Origin: Pseudobutyrivibrio sp.
GTDB lineage: Bacteria; Bacillota; Clostridia; Lachnospirales; Lachnospiraceae
Reading direction: 5' to 3'
Assembly (NCBI RefSeq): GCF_015057185.1
Contig: NZ_SVEV01000004.1
Span: 51,752-115,751 of the forward strand
Length of the DNA: 64,000 nucleotides
The position numbers and the translations under genes were made by a program. The notes beneath the pieces were generated by a model. It saw only the letters and a program-made list of their open reading frames with translations. It made no database searches and was not told the origin of the DNA. This document shows positions 7,439 to 16,744 of the stretch, one piece after another. The stretch's first letter is position 1. Each line of letters starts with the position of its first letter.

Positions 7439-9961
7439 ATGCGAGTAATAAATATTGATAGAGAATGGAAATTCAATCATGGTCTGTACGGCGGAATGGC
7501 TGCTCTTATGGGAGAAGATAGTTCTAGAGTAGTTAACCTACCACATGATTACATGATAGAAGAAAATGTGGAAAAGAATGCTCCTGCAGGACCAGCAAGT
7601 GGATATTTTACAGCTGGAGTAGCGTATTATACTAAAAAGATTCTCATACCTGAGGAATGGAAGGATGAGATAATATATCTTCAATTTGATGGAGTTATGA
7701 TGAACGCTACCATTGATATTAATGGTGGCAAGGTGGCTTTACAGCACTATGGTTATTCTCCATTCAGCGTTGATATCACTCCTTACCTATATTTTGGAAA
7801 AGAAAATAGAGTGACAATTACTGTTAACCCTAGTATGCAGCCAAATAGTAGGTGGTATTCTGGTGCAGGTATTTTTCGTTCAGTAAATCTGGTGCATGTT
7901 CCACCTGTACATGTGGCAATTGATGGGATATACGCATATACGAAGTCTATAGACTGGGATGAGGCAGGCAAACCTAGAAGAGCCTTCCTGCAGACAGAGA
8001 TAACAATTGAGAATAAGACTTTAGAGAATAAGATGGTACAAGTCCAGGTTTGTCTTAAGGATGATAAAACTGGACAAGTAGTTGTGGATAGAAAGAGTAA
8101 AATCCAGGTAAATCCAGTAAGCCATGAAACTGCCTATATTCCAATCACTGTAGATGAGCCAACCTTATGGGATTGTGATAATCCTAATTTATACAGGGTG
8201 TGTGCCAAAGTAACAGACTTGGGTCAGTTTAGAACTCATCATATACAGATTAATGATGGCACATGTGACGAATCAGATACTATTTTTGGTATTCGCACTA
8301 TTTCTGCTGATTCCACAAATGGTCTTAGGATTAACAATAAATCGGTAAAGCTTAAGGGTGGATGCCTTCACCATGACAATGGTTTAATAGGAGCTGTTTC
8401 GTTATATGATGCTGAATATCGTAAGCTATCTATATTGAAAAAAATAGGATTTAATGCAGTTCGAACTACACACAATCCACCATCTAAGGCATTTATGGAG
8501 GCATGCGATAGAATCGGAATATATGTATTTTCCGAGGCTTTTGATGCTTGGGGAATTATGAAGCAGCCAGGGGATTACAATATGTTTTTTGAAAATGATT
8601 GGCAAAAGGATTTGTCTGCATTTATCAAAAGAGATAGATGTCATCCGTCAGTAATAATATGGTCTGTGGGAAATGAAATCCCTGAACGAGGAGGATTAGG
8701 TAACGGATATACGTTAGCCACTAAGCTTGTAAACTATCTAAGAAATCTAGATGCTAGTAGACCTATTTCTAATGGTATTTGTTCTTACTGGAGTGGGCTT
8801 GATGATGAGCTGACAGAGGAGGATATGAAAAAGCTTCGTACAATGCTAGGAGGCGAAGCTGGTGTTCAAAATGTAGATATGGGTGCTGAGGATTTATCAT
8901 GGGAAAATTATTCTGAGGCATTCACAAATGGTCTTGACATTGTTGGCTACAACTATATGGAGGATAAATATAAAAGAGATCATGAGCTTTATCCTGAGCG
9001 TGTAATTCTTGGTTCAGAGAATTATCCAAAGGAAATCGGCAAACGATGGCCAATGGTTGAATCTACAGACTATGTGATAGGTGATTTCACATGGACCGCC
9101 TTTGATTATATTGGAGAGGCAGGCATAGGAAAAACTGTTTTTGTGGAGGAGAATGACCCAAGGATAAAAGCAGGTCCTTTTGCCCTTATGTCCCATTCAT
9201 CAGAATTTCCATGGAGACTAGCCAATGATGCTGATGTGGATATAAATGGTAATATTCTTCCACAGGGATACTATAGACGTGTGGTTTGGGGGTCGAAAGA
9301 AACACATTTATTTGCATATGACCCAAAAACCTACGGAAAGACAGAAATTGTTAGTATGTGGGGATTTACCGATGTTTCAGCTAACTGGAATTGGAAAGGC
9401 TTTGAAGGTAAGCCGATAAAGCTGTTAGTATTTAGCAATGGTGATGAAGTAGAATTAGTCGTAAATGGAAATTCAATAGGTAGGAAAAAGCAGGGAGAAG
9501 CCCTTGCAGTTGAGGATTTACCACTTAGCTTTATCTTTGAAACAGTGTATACTCCAGGAGAGGTGGTTGCCATCAGCTATAAGGATGGAAAGGAAATCTC
9601 CAGAGATACTATTGCAACAACAGGAGAGGCAGTAACAATTCAGGTAAAACCAGAAAAAGAGGTAATAAAGGCTGACGGAAAGAGCCTGCTTTATGTACCT
9701 ATAGAGCTAATTGATAATAATGGAGAGCTTGTAACACATCAGGATATTGAGCTTTCTATAGAGGTTTCAGATAATGTGGAGCTTCTCGGTTTTGGCTCAT
9801 CAAATCCTATCACTGATGAAAACTATAAAATAGGAAAAGCTAAGACCTACAAAGGTCGTGCAATGGCAGTAATTCGCAGTGGTATAACAAAGGGAGAAGC
9901 AAATATATCAGTTATTGGAAACGGCTTGAACAAAGCTGAATATACATTTACTATAGACTAA
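7439..9961 (+). CDS. GH2 family glycoside hydrolase (beta-galactosidase-like)
   Basis: 840 residues with no signal peptide, so it acts on imported oligosaccharides. Domain order is the N-terminal sugar-binding jelly roll (WYSGAGIFRSV), the immunoglobulin-like domain, the TIM barrel and C-terminal DUF4982/invasin-like beta domains. The acid/base is Glu413 in SVGNEIPE and the nucleophile is Glu527 in LGSENYP. GH2 enzymes with this C-terminal architecture include beta-galactosidases and related exo-enzymes; the exact sugar is not predictable. AGGGGG precedes the ATG. The sensor kinase gene starts 48 nt after its stop. Confidence 0.88.
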   Translation: MRVINIDREWKFNHGLYGGMAALMGEDSSRVVNLPHDYMIEENVEKNAPAGPASGYFTAGVAYYTKKILIPEEWKDEIIYLQFDGVMMNATIDINGGKVALQHYGYSPFSVDITPYLYFGKENRVTITVNPSMQPNSRWYSGAGIFRSVNLVHVPPVHVAIDGIYAYTKSIDWDEAGKPRRAFLQTEITIENKTLENKMVQVQVCLKDDKTGQVVVDRKSKIQVNPVSHETAYIPITVDEPTLWDCDNPNLYRVCAKVTDLGQFRTHHIQINDGTCDESDTIFGIRTISADSTNGLRINNKSVKLKGGCLHHDNGLIGAVSLYDAEYRKLSILKKIGFNAVRTTHNPPSKAFMEACDRIGIYVFSEAFDAWGIMKQPGDYNMFFENDWQKDLSAFIKRDRCHPSVIIWSVGNEIPERGGLGNGYTLATKLVNYLRNLDASRPISNGICSYWSGLDDELTEEDMKKLRTMLGGEAGVQNVDMGAEDLSWENYSEAFTNGLDIVGYNYMEDKYKRDHELYPERVILGSENYPKEIGKRWPMVESTDYVIGDFTWTAFDYIGEAGIGKTVFVEENDPRIKAGPFALMSHSSEFPWRLANDADVDINGNILPQGYYRRVVWGSKETHLFAYDPKTYGKTEIVSMWGFTDVSANWNWKGFEGKPIKLLVFSNGDEVELVVNGNSIGRKKQGEALAVEDLPLSFIFETVYTPGEVVAISYKDGKEISRDTIATTGEAVTIQVKPEKEVIKADGKSLLYVPIELIDNNGELVTHQDIELSIEVSDNVELLGFGSSNPITDENYKIGKAKTYKGRAMAVIRSGITKGEANISVIGNGLNKAEYTFTID

Positions 9962-10009
9962 TCACCGTTTATATGCGGTTAAGTTGGTTTTGAATTGGAG
10001 TTAGGGGTA

Positions 10010-11695
10010 ATGTCTTTACAAAAAAGTGCAAAGTATGCGGTGGTAATAGTTTCCGGTCTAATACTTTTATTTCTGGTTACGTTGATATGCTATGAATTTG
10101 TGGATTATCAGAAAAATATAAAGCTAAATGTTGATAACATTATGTATCAATATTCCCAGAAGGCTGCCAAGGATTTAGAAGCGATTAATTCTGAAATGTA
10201 TGATATCTATTCATATGATGACAACTTCGATTATTTACAGTATTCCGAAGGGGTTGATAGTATGCAGGCGGCCTATGGTCTCAGCGAAAGACTAAAAACC
10301 CGACTAACCATGCAGGAACGTTCTAGTGGATATATTTTCTTTTACGATGATTTTGGTCACAAGAACTATTATTTCAGACAGGAAATAAGTGAAGTAGATG
10401 ATTTAGAAGAATTAAAGGAAATCGCATATGCGGTAGCAACTGCCGATTATACAAATAAAGCTTGGTTTTATAATGATGTAAATGGCAGTACCTATGGAGT
10501 TTGTGTATATCGCTCTGGAAATATTGCTCTTTGTGAATACTATCGATTGTCGGATTTGAAAGAAGATATGATAAATGAAATCGGTATTGACGGTGTTCAA
10601 ATATTCTTCCAACAAAATGACAAGATATTAGGAGAAGAGGGGGTATCATCTGATTTTTCAGAAGTAGATACTAAAACTGATAGTCTGAATGGTTATTATA
10701 TTTTTCATAAAAGTGTACCAAATTCTGGAGTGGTAATATACGCTGCTATGCCAATTAACTTTTTTACACTGGTAAATGTTCAGTTGATGGTACTTGTGGG
10801 ATTTACTCTTTTGGTTATTGTACTTGCCATTATTGCTTACAAGAATCTAGAGAGGCAGCTTCTAATGCCTTTAACTCAGTTAATTGGTGAGATGAAAAGG
10901 ATTGGGGCCGGAGATTTATCAAATAAGATTTTATCCAAATCAAGATTCAGTGAAATACAGACAGTTATTGATACCACTGATAAAATGATTGATGAGATTC
11001 AAAAGCAAAAAATGGTAGCATACGAAAATGAATTGGATGCCCAGCGTGCTCATCTTCAGTATTTGTCATTACAGCTGAAACCTCATTTTTATCTAAATGG
11101 TTTAAAAACCCTAAATGTCATGGCAATGAATAAGGATACTAGAAAGATACAGGATGTTATCATGCATTTATCTACGCATTTACGATACCTTTTAACCCTG
11201 GAAAAACAACTGGTGCCACTTCAGTCAGAAATAGACTATGTGAAAAACTATGTAGCTCTTCAGCAGGAAATGACAGATAGAGTAATCAATATTCAGTGGC
11301 AGGTAAAGGTGGAGCGTTCAGATTGGCTTGTTCCTAATCTATGCATTCAAACCTTTGTGGAAAATAGTTTTAAATATGCAAAGCTGGGAAACAATAGCAA
11401 TGAGCTGATTATTTATATTTCTATAAATGAATTGGATGCAGATGAAGAGCAGATTTTAGATTTATACATTCGAGATAATGGAGAGGGGTATCCTACTCAG
11501 GTACTTGATATCATAAATGATGAGCCTAAGGAAGGGCTTGAAAATGTAGGTATTAATAATCTTAAAAGAAGATGTAAGCTATTATATGGTAAGAGCTTCG
11601 AATGCATTTTTGCAAATGATAATGGAGCTGTGAGCAATTTGTTTTTGCCGTATTTGGAACAAGGGGTTGAGAATAATGAATTTGTTAATTGTTGA
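10010..11695 (+). CDS. YesM-type sensor histidine kinase
   Basis: ATG 10010 is preferred over an upstream TTG because GGAG lies 9 nt before it; this gives 561 residues. There is a membrane helix at about residues 8-30, an extracytoplasmic sensor region to about 250, a second helix, a HAMP segment and a His_kinase domain. The phosphoacceptor is His359 in QLKPHFYLNGLKTL, a variant of the usual NPHFLYN. The ATPase N-box is VENSFKY, and DNGEGYP is the G-box. It phosphorylates the response regulator whose start overlaps its 3' end. The pair probably senses a sugar and controls the adjacent importer and hydrolases. Confidence 0.88.
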   Translation: MSLQKSAKYAVVIVSGLILLFLVTLICYEFVDYQKNIKLNVDNIMYQYSQKAAKDLEAINSEMYDIYSYDDNFDYLQYSEGVDSMQAAYGLSERLKTRLTMQERSSGYIFFYDDFGHKNYYFRQEISEVDDLEELKEIAYAVATADYTNKAWFYNDVNGSTYGVCVYRSGNIALCEYYRLSDLKEDMINEIGIDGVQIFFQQNDKILGEEGVSSDFSEVDTKTDSLNGYYIFHKSVPNSGVVIYAAMPINFFTLVNVQLMVLVGFTLLVIVLAIIAYKNLERQLLMPLTQLIGEMKRIGAGDLSNKILSKSRFSEIQTVIDTTDKMIDEIQKQKMVAYENELDAQRAHLQYLSLQLKPHFYLNGLKTLNVMAMNKDTRKIQDVIMHLSTHLRYLLTLEKQLVPLQSEIDYVKNYVALQQEMTDRVINIQWQVKVERSDWLVPNLCIQTFVENSFKYAKLGNNSNELIIYISINELDADEEQILDLYIRDNGEGYPTQVLDIINDEPKEGLENVGINNLKRRCKLLYGKSFECIFANDNGAVSNLFLPYLEQGVENNEFVNC

Positions 11696-12974
11696 TGATC
11701 AAAGAGTTGTAGCAGATAGTTTAGCTAATAGCTTAAATTATAGGAGTGTAGGCATAGATGAGGTTTATACTGCTTACAGTGCTATGGAAGCTAGACTTGT
11801 TATGCTTAATTTTGACATTGATATATTACTTACAGATATTGAGATGCCAGAGGAGGATGGTATTTCATTATTTAGGTGGATGAGAAAAAAGTTTCCCAAT
11901 ATAGTTGGACTGTTTTTGACTAGCCATGCAGATTTCGCCTATGCAAGAGAAGCAATTCAGCTAGGTGGCTTTGACTATATTTTACAGCCTGCTAGATATG
12001 AGGATGTGGAGGCTGCTCTTGCTAAGGCAGTTATTGAGGCAAATAAAAAGGTCAGAATTCACAAGCTGGAACAGGCTTCGGAAATCTTGGAGGATCAAAG
12101 AGATTCTCTTATGGAATTATTTTTGCTGAAAGCTAAGGCTGGGGAGCATGCTGAAGCTGAAAAAATTTATGTAAAAATGAGAAATACCTTTTTTGATTCC
12201 TTTGAAAAGCCAGTGTACCATCCAGTTTTAATCAATATTCTTCGCTTTGAACAAAAAAAGAATAAGTGGAATGAAGCCTTACTAAAGCTGGTATTTAGAA
12301 ATGTTTTAGAGGAATTGTTAGAGGAATATAGTGTAAAGGTTATCATTACAAAAATGGATTTACAAAACTATATGCTTATTGCAGTTTCTGAAGGCAATGT
12401 ATTACCGGTGGAGACATGGTGTAAGAGCATAGATAGTTTTGGCAGTTTTATCAATACCAGAATGGATTTCAGGGTAGCAGTTTATCCCAAAAAGCATGAG
12501 CTCACTCAGTATTGCAACGACAGCTTTATGGAGCTAAAAAGAAGACGTGATGCTAATACCACAAGCGATTATGGAGTATTCTGGGAAGTGGCGCCAGAGG
12601 ATTTTGGCGTTGTTGATAATGTGGAGAGGATTCGCAAGGCTGAGGATTATATTAGAGCCAATATCACAAGCGGAATTACTAGGACGGAAGTGGCAGAGTA
12701 TGTTCACCTGAATGAGGATTATTTCACCAGAGAATTCAAGAAATATACAGGTCATACCTACAAGGATTACGAGGTGATGATCCGTATGGAAATGGCAAAA
12801 ACAACCCTAACTAAAACCAATTTGCCGGTTAGTATTGTTGCCTCAAAGGCTGGCTTTGATAATTTCTCACATTTTTCAAAATCTTTTAAAAAGTACACGG
12901 GCATGACACCACAGGAGTATAAAAAGACTAGTCGGAAAATGACAAATGGAAATCGTAAAAAGAGCGGAAGATAA
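11676..12974 (+). CDS. AraC-type response regulator (YesN-like)
   Basis: ATG 11676 has AAGGGG 9 nt upstream and lies inside the end of the kinase gene (20-nt overlap), implying coupled translation. The 432-residue product has a receiver domain (IVDDQRVV, phosphorylation site Asp54 in LLTDIEMPEEDG), a linker with helices, and a C-terminal AraC DNA-binding domain (VAEYVHLNEDYFTREFKKYTG, then VASKAGFDNFSHFSKSFKKYTG and TPQEYKK). It is the likely activator of the following ABC importer operon and possibly of the neighbouring hydrolase genes. Confidence 0.9.
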   Translation: MNLLIVDDQRVVADSLANSLNYRSVGIDEVYTAYSAMEARLVMLNFDIDILLTDIEMPEEDGISLFRWMRKKFPNIVGLFLTSHADFAYAREAIQLGGFDYILQPARYEDVEAALAKAVIEANKKVRIHKLEQASEILEDQRDSLMELFLLKAKAGEHAEAEKIYVKMRNTFFDSFEKPVYHPVLINILRFEQKKNKWNEALLKLVFRNVLEELLEEYSVKVIITKMDLQNYMLIAVSEGNVLPVETWCKSIDSFGSFINTRMDFRVAVYPKKHELTQYCNDSFMELKRRRDANTTSDYGVFWEVAPEDFGVVDNVERIRKAEDYIRANITSGITRTEVAEYVHLNEDYFTREFKKYTGHTYKDYEVMIRMEMAKTTLTKTNLPVSIVASKAGFDNFSHFSKSFKKYTGMTPQEYKKTSRKMTNGNRKKSGR

Positions 12975-12987
12975 CCGCTCTTTTTTA
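12957..12987 (+). terminator. Rho-independent terminator after response regulator gene
   Basis: AAAAAGAGCGG (12957-12967) pairs with CCGCTCTTTTT (12975-12985), loop AAGATAA, followed by T. The hairpin includes the stop codon of the response regulator gene. It separates the regulator operon from the ABC permeases. Confidence 0.8.
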
Positions 12988-12989
12988 TA

Positions 12990-13001
12990 TGATTATTTCA
13001 T
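12990..13001. promoter_or_regulatory. TGATTATTTCAT motif ahead of ABC permeases
   Basis: This 12-mer recurs at 52552-52563 before the second GH78 gene and, with one change, at 55297-55308 before the second sugar-binding lipoprotein gene. All three positions are upstream of glycan uptake or hydrolysis genes. It may be part of an operator; no biochemical role can be shown from sequence. Confidence 0.35.
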
Positions 13002-13040
13002 AAAAATTAAAAGCGTAAAGCTTTTGTAGGGAGGGTTTAC

Positions 13041-13958
13041 ATGAATACTACAGTTAGTAAGCTTAAAAGGTATTGGCCACTATATGCTATGTTTCTACCT
13101 GGTGGCTTGTATCTTTTGATTAACAATTATATTCCAATGGCGGGAATTATCGTTGCCTTCAAGCAATACAATGTTAGGAATGGTCTATTTGGAAGTGCTT
13201 GGATAGGACTTAAAAATTTTAAGTTTTTATTTGCAACACCAGATGCATTTGTGATAACAAGAAATACTATTCTTTATAATTTTGTATTTATTATTTTGAA
13301 TACCTTGTTTGGAATCATATTTGCAATTTTTATTTGTGATGCTGTTAACAAGAAGCTGAAAAAAACATATCAAAGTGCAATATTGTTCCCATATTTGATG
13401 AGTGCAGTTATTTTAGGATATATCGTATTTGCGTTTTGCAGTCAGTCGAATGGTATTTTGAATAGCACTATTCTACCAGCACTTGGAATTGACCCAGTCA
13501 ATTGGTATTCAGATCCGAATGTATGGCCATTTATATTAATTTTCACCAATACATGGAAGGGTGTTGGCTATGGCTGTTTGATTTATATCTCCGCAATTAA
13601 TGGTATTGATCCTTCATTGTATGAGGCCGCCTCCCTTGATGGAGCAACAAAATGGCAGCAGATTAAAGCAATAACATTGCCATCACTTATACCAACAATT
13701 ATTACTCTGACTCTTATGAGTATAGGTAGAATCTTTTACTCAGATTTCGGATTATTCTACCAGGTTCCACGTAACTCTGGAGCTGTATATGCTACTACAA
13801 ATGTAATTGATACCTATGTTTATAGAGGACTTATGGAACAGTCAAATATTGGCATGTCAGCTGCAGCAGGATTCTATCAGTCGGTAGTTGGATTTGCACT
13901 TGTAATAATTGCAAACTGGGTGGTTCGAAAAGTAAGTGAAGAAAATGCTTTATTCTAG
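13041..13958 (+). CDS. ABC sugar transporter permease (LplB type)
   Basis: 305 residues with about six membrane helices. The inner-membrane permease loop motif EAASLDGATKWQQIKAITLPSL (the EAA motif that contacts the ATPase) is at about residues 195-216. LplB/YtcP-type permeases import complex oligosaccharides, often pectin-derived, together with large binding lipoproteins. AGGGAGGG precedes the ATG. The second permease follows 11 nt later. No ATPase gene is nearby, so a shared MsmX-type ATPase elsewhere in the genome is the probable energy source. Confidence 0.9.
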   Translation: MNTTVSKLKRYWPLYAMFLPGGLYLLINNYIPMAGIIVAFKQYNVRNGLFGSAWIGLKNFKFLFATPDAFVITRNTILYNFVFIILNTLFGIIFAIFICDAVNKKLKKTYQSAILFPYLMSAVILGYIVFAFCSQSNGILNSTILPALGIDPVNWYSDPNVWPFILIFTNTWKGVGYGCLIYISAINGIDPSLYEAASLDGATKWQQIKAITLPSLIPTIITLTLMSIGRIFYSDFGLFYQVPRNSGAVYATTNVIDTYVYRGLMEQSNIGMSAAAGFYQSVVGFALVIIANWVVRKVSEENALF

Positions 13959-13969
13959 GGGGAAATGTA

Positions 13970-14857
13970 ATGCGAGAGAAACCTTTTTCAAAATATCAGG
14001 TAATGTCAAACCTGATAATGATCATATGGACAGTACTTATAATATTACCGTTTATATTGCTATTGATGTCATCAATCACTGAAGAAAATACTTTGGTGGC
14101 AAATGGATATTCATTTTTCCCAAAGAAATTTTCAATAGCTGCTTATACATATATTTTTCAGTCAGGTGACAAAATTATCAAGTCATATGGAATCAGTATT
14201 TTAGTAACCGTTGTGGGTACTTTTGTAAATGTATTACTGTCAGCAATGATGGCATACACATTATCTGTAAAGAAGCTTCCATTTAGAAAAGCATTAAATT
14301 TTTATGTATTCTTCACAATGCTTTTCAACGGTGGAATTGTACCATCATATTTGCTTTGGTCATCACTTGGTGTAAAGGATACACTTTGGGCACAGCTACT
14401 ACCTAACTTTTTAGTTAGTGCCTGGAACGTAATGATGATTAGAACATATTTTACAACAAGTATTCCTGAGTCATTGTACGAGGCAGCAGAAATAGACGGG
14501 GCAACACAGTTTCAGATTTTTAGAAAAATAGTACTACCACTTGGCAAACCAATTCTTGTAACAATGGGAACCTTTGCAGGTCTTACATATTGGAATGATT
14601 GGACAAATGGACTTTATTACATCACAAGAAACAAGGACATGTACAACGTACAGAATCTTTTGAACCAGATGGTTAGCAATATCCAGTATCTGGCATCTAG
14701 TTCAAACAGTAATGTGACAGCGGCGGCTGCCAGCCTTCCATCAACTGCAATACAGATGGCTATCGCATTTGTTGCCATTCTACCAATTATGCTAATCTTC
14801 CCATTCTTCCAGAAGTACTACTCAAAAGGATTGACATTAGGAGGGGTTAAAGGATAA
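13970..14857 (+). CDS. ABC sugar transporter permease (YtcP type)
   Basis: 295 residues and six predicted helices. The EAA loop is ESLYEAAEIDGATQFQIF with RKIVLPLGKP after it. The C-terminus ends KYYSKGLTLGGVKG, typical of the YtcP/MalG-like group. It forms the heterodimeric channel with the upstream permease. Its stop is followed at once by two GC-rich hairpins before the gene for the binding lipoprotein. Confidence 0.9.
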   Translation: MREKPFSKYQVMSNLIMIIWTVLIILPFILLLMSSITEENTLVANGYSFFPKKFSIAAYTYIFQSGDKIIKSYGISILVTVVGTFVNVLLSAMMAYTLSVKKLPFRKALNFYVFFTMLFNGGIVPSYLLWSSLGVKDTLWAQLLPNFLVSAWNVMMIRTYFTTSIPESLYEAAEIDGATQFQIFRKIVLPLGKPILVTMGTFAGLTYWNDWTNGLYYITRNKDMYNVQNLLNQMVSNIQYLASSSNSNVTAAAASLPSTAIQMAIAFVAILPIMLIFPFFQKYYSKGLTLGGVKG

Positions 14858-14938
14858 GGAGACGGGAGGGCCCCCGAAGGGGAGTTGCCCGTCTCCCACA
14901 GCACACCCCATGCCGAAGGCATATACAATGGGTGTGCT
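14858..14938 (+). promoter_or_regulatory. Two tandem GC-rich hairpins between permease and binding-protein genes
   Basis: Hairpin 1 has GGAGACGGG (14858-14866) pairing with CCCGTCTCC (14888-14896), with an inner CCCC/GGGG stem. Hairpin 2 has AGCACACCC (14900-14908) pairing with GGGTGTGCT (14930-14938), with an inner GCC/GGC. Both stand out from the AT-rich surroundings. They probably protect or process the mRNA, or partially terminate, so that permeases and the abundant binding protein are made at different levels. Confidence 0.6.
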
Positions 14939-14979
14939 TTCACGCAAAATCCCGGGCCGTGCTTTCACGATTGTTATTT

Positions 14980-14996
14980 ACCAAGTAACACTTGGT
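14980..14996. promoter_or_regulatory. Perfect dyad ACCAAGT-AAC-ACTTGGT
   Basis: A 17-nt perfect dyad lies 33 nt before the lipoprotein start codon, suggesting an operator that gives the binding-protein gene its own control. The 11-mer GTGCTTTCACG also occurs twice just upstream (14934-14944 and 14959-14969). The regulator is unknown. Confidence 0.45.
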
Positions 14997-15028
14997 TTAG
15001 TAAAATGATTTATTTAGGAGGAGAAAAA

Positions 15029-16636
15029 ATGAAAAGAAAGTTAGTGAGTGTTTTACTAGTAGCTTCTATGGCAGCTTCGGCACTTGTGGGGTGCGGAAGT
15101 AGTAGTTCTGGCGGGGGACAGACTACAGGAGCAGTGAGCGCAGATGGTGTAACAACAACTTCATATGGTGAGTATACAAAGGATGATCCTTATCATTTGG
15201 TGTTTGAGTACATCGAATTCTATGAACAGGATGATGCAGCACGTACTGCAGTGCAGGATGCACTTAATGATTATATGATTGAGAACTATCAGATTGAGGT
15301 TGAGTTCCTTCCAGTGTCATATGCAGATTATCAGACTACAACACAGCTGATGCTTTCAGGTGGTGATGAGCTTGATGTTATTCCTATTTTTTATTCTTAT
15401 GCTCCAAGCTGGGTAAACATGGGTGGAATCTATGATATGACAGAGCTTTTGAATACAGATGATGGTGCAAAAATCATCGAGGCACTTGGCAGTGAGGAAA
15501 CAGCAAAGGTTGGTAGTGTAAATGGTGTATTATTTGGCTTCCCAGCTAACAAGGAATCTGTAGAGCTTGGTGGTCTTTGCATGAGAGCAGATATCTGCGA
15601 TGAGCTTGGTCTTACAGAAAAGTATAACCTTGATGCAGAAAACTCAGACACATATACAGGTAAATCAATTAGATGGGATGAGGCAGAAGAAATCTTTGCA
15701 GCAGTAAAGGAAGCATATCCAAATATGTATCCACTTTATCTCTATAATTCATCTCAGTACAACAGATTCACTGAGTTTGATACATTGGTAGATAGCTTTG
15801 GTGTAATTGACCTCAGTGAGGACAGAGAGAACACAACTGTTGTAAACATGTTTGAAACTGAGCAGTACAAAGAGTATGTTACAATGATTGCTGATTGGTA
15901 TGATAAGGGATACATTTATCCAGATGCAGCAACAGATACTCAGGGTACAGCTACAATGATGAAGGCTGGAAATACATTCTCATATGCTACAGCTATCAAG
16001 CCTGGCTTCTTGGCAGAGGCTAATTCAGCAAACGGCTGTGAATGCTATTGCTTATATATCAACCCTTCAGATGATGGATACTTATCAACAACTAATATTT
16101 CGTTCTTTGACACAGGTATTGCAAACAACTCAAAGGACCCAGAAATGGCCTTTAAGTTTATCTCAGCTTTATACTCTGATCCAACAGTTTACAATCTATG
16201 GCAGTATGGTATTGAGGGCGTAAACTATCAGGTACTTGATGATGGTACAGCATACTTTGTTGATGGCGAGGATGGAAGCAATTATGCATATCACCAGAAT
16301 TCCGGCTGGTGCTTAGGCAACCAGTTCCAATCATATGTATGGAATGACGGCACAAAGACAGCTGATTATTGGGATTTATTAAAGTCTCATAATGACTGGG
16401 CATATTATCCAGCAACATATGGTTTCATGTGGGATAGCTCAGATTACTCTACAGAAGTAACTGCACTTACCAATGCATATGAAACATATAGAGCAACACT
16501 TGAGACTGGCTCAGAAGGCTCAGCAAAGGTTCAGGAAACACTTGATGCATTAAATGAGGCTTTATATGCAGCAGGACTTGAAGATGTTATGGCAGCCAAG
16601 CAGGAGCAGCTTGACGAGTGGCTTGCTACACAATAA
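15029..16636 (+). CDS. ABC sugar-binding lipoprotein (LplA type)
   Basis: The real start is ATG 15029, 6 nt after AGGAGGAG; the open frame upstream only runs through hairpin sequence. The 535-residue protein begins with a Lys/Arg n-region, a hydrophobic stretch and the lipobox LVGC (Cys at about 23), then a Ser/Gly-rich tether. It is larger than typical sugar-binding proteins, as expected for LplA-like partners of LplB/YtcP permeases. Its long C-terminus ends in a Glu/Ala-rich helix. It captures oligosaccharides outside the membrane. A strong terminator follows. Confidence 0.88.
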   Translation: MKRKLVSVLLVASMAASALVGCGSSSSGGGQTTGAVSADGVTTTSYGEYTKDDPYHLVFEYIEFYEQDDAARTAVQDALNDYMIENYQIEVEFLPVSYADYQTTTQLMLSGGDELDVIPIFYSYAPSWVNMGGIYDMTELLNTDDGAKIIEALGSEETAKVGSVNGVLFGFPANKESVELGGLCMRADICDELGLTEKYNLDAENSDTYTGKSIRWDEAEEIFAAVKEAYPNMYPLYLYNSSQYNRFTEFDTLVDSFGVIDLSEDRENTTVVNMFETEQYKEYVTMIADWYDKGYIYPDAATDTQGTATMMKAGNTFSYATAIKPGFLAEANSANGCECYCLYINPSDDGYLSTTNISFFDTGIANNSKDPEMAFKFISALYSDPTVYNLWQYGIEGVNYQVLDDGTAYFVDGEDGSNYAYHQNSGWCLGNQFQSYVWNDGTKTADYWDLLKSHNDWAYYPATYGFMWDSSDYSTEVTALTNAYETYRATLETGSEGSAKVQETLDALNEALYAAGLEDVMAAKQEQLDEWLATQ

Positions 16637-16695
16637 AAAATGTCGGTTAAATAGTAAAAAAAAGAAGTAAGATTGAAACCGCAAAACATTATAAT

Positions 16696-16730
16696 GGCTG
16701 TCAGAGTTGTCAATTCTGACAGCCGTTTTT
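16696..16730 (+). terminator. Rho-independent terminator after binding-lipoprotein gene
   Basis: GGCTGTCAGA (16696-16705) pairs with TCTGACAGCC (16715-16724), then GTTTTT. The ribosome binding site of the GH43 gene (GAAGGAGGA) starts immediately after the T-run, so transcripts from upstream would have to read through to express GH43. Confidence 0.85.
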
Positions 16731-16744
16731 GAAGGAGGAATATA

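Noticed and set aside
14885..15028. N-terminal extension of the first sugar-binding lipoprotein
   Set aside because: The extension is read through GC-rich hairpins, has no ribosome site and would bury the signal peptide. ATG 15029 has an ideal AGGAGGAG site and lipobox spacing.
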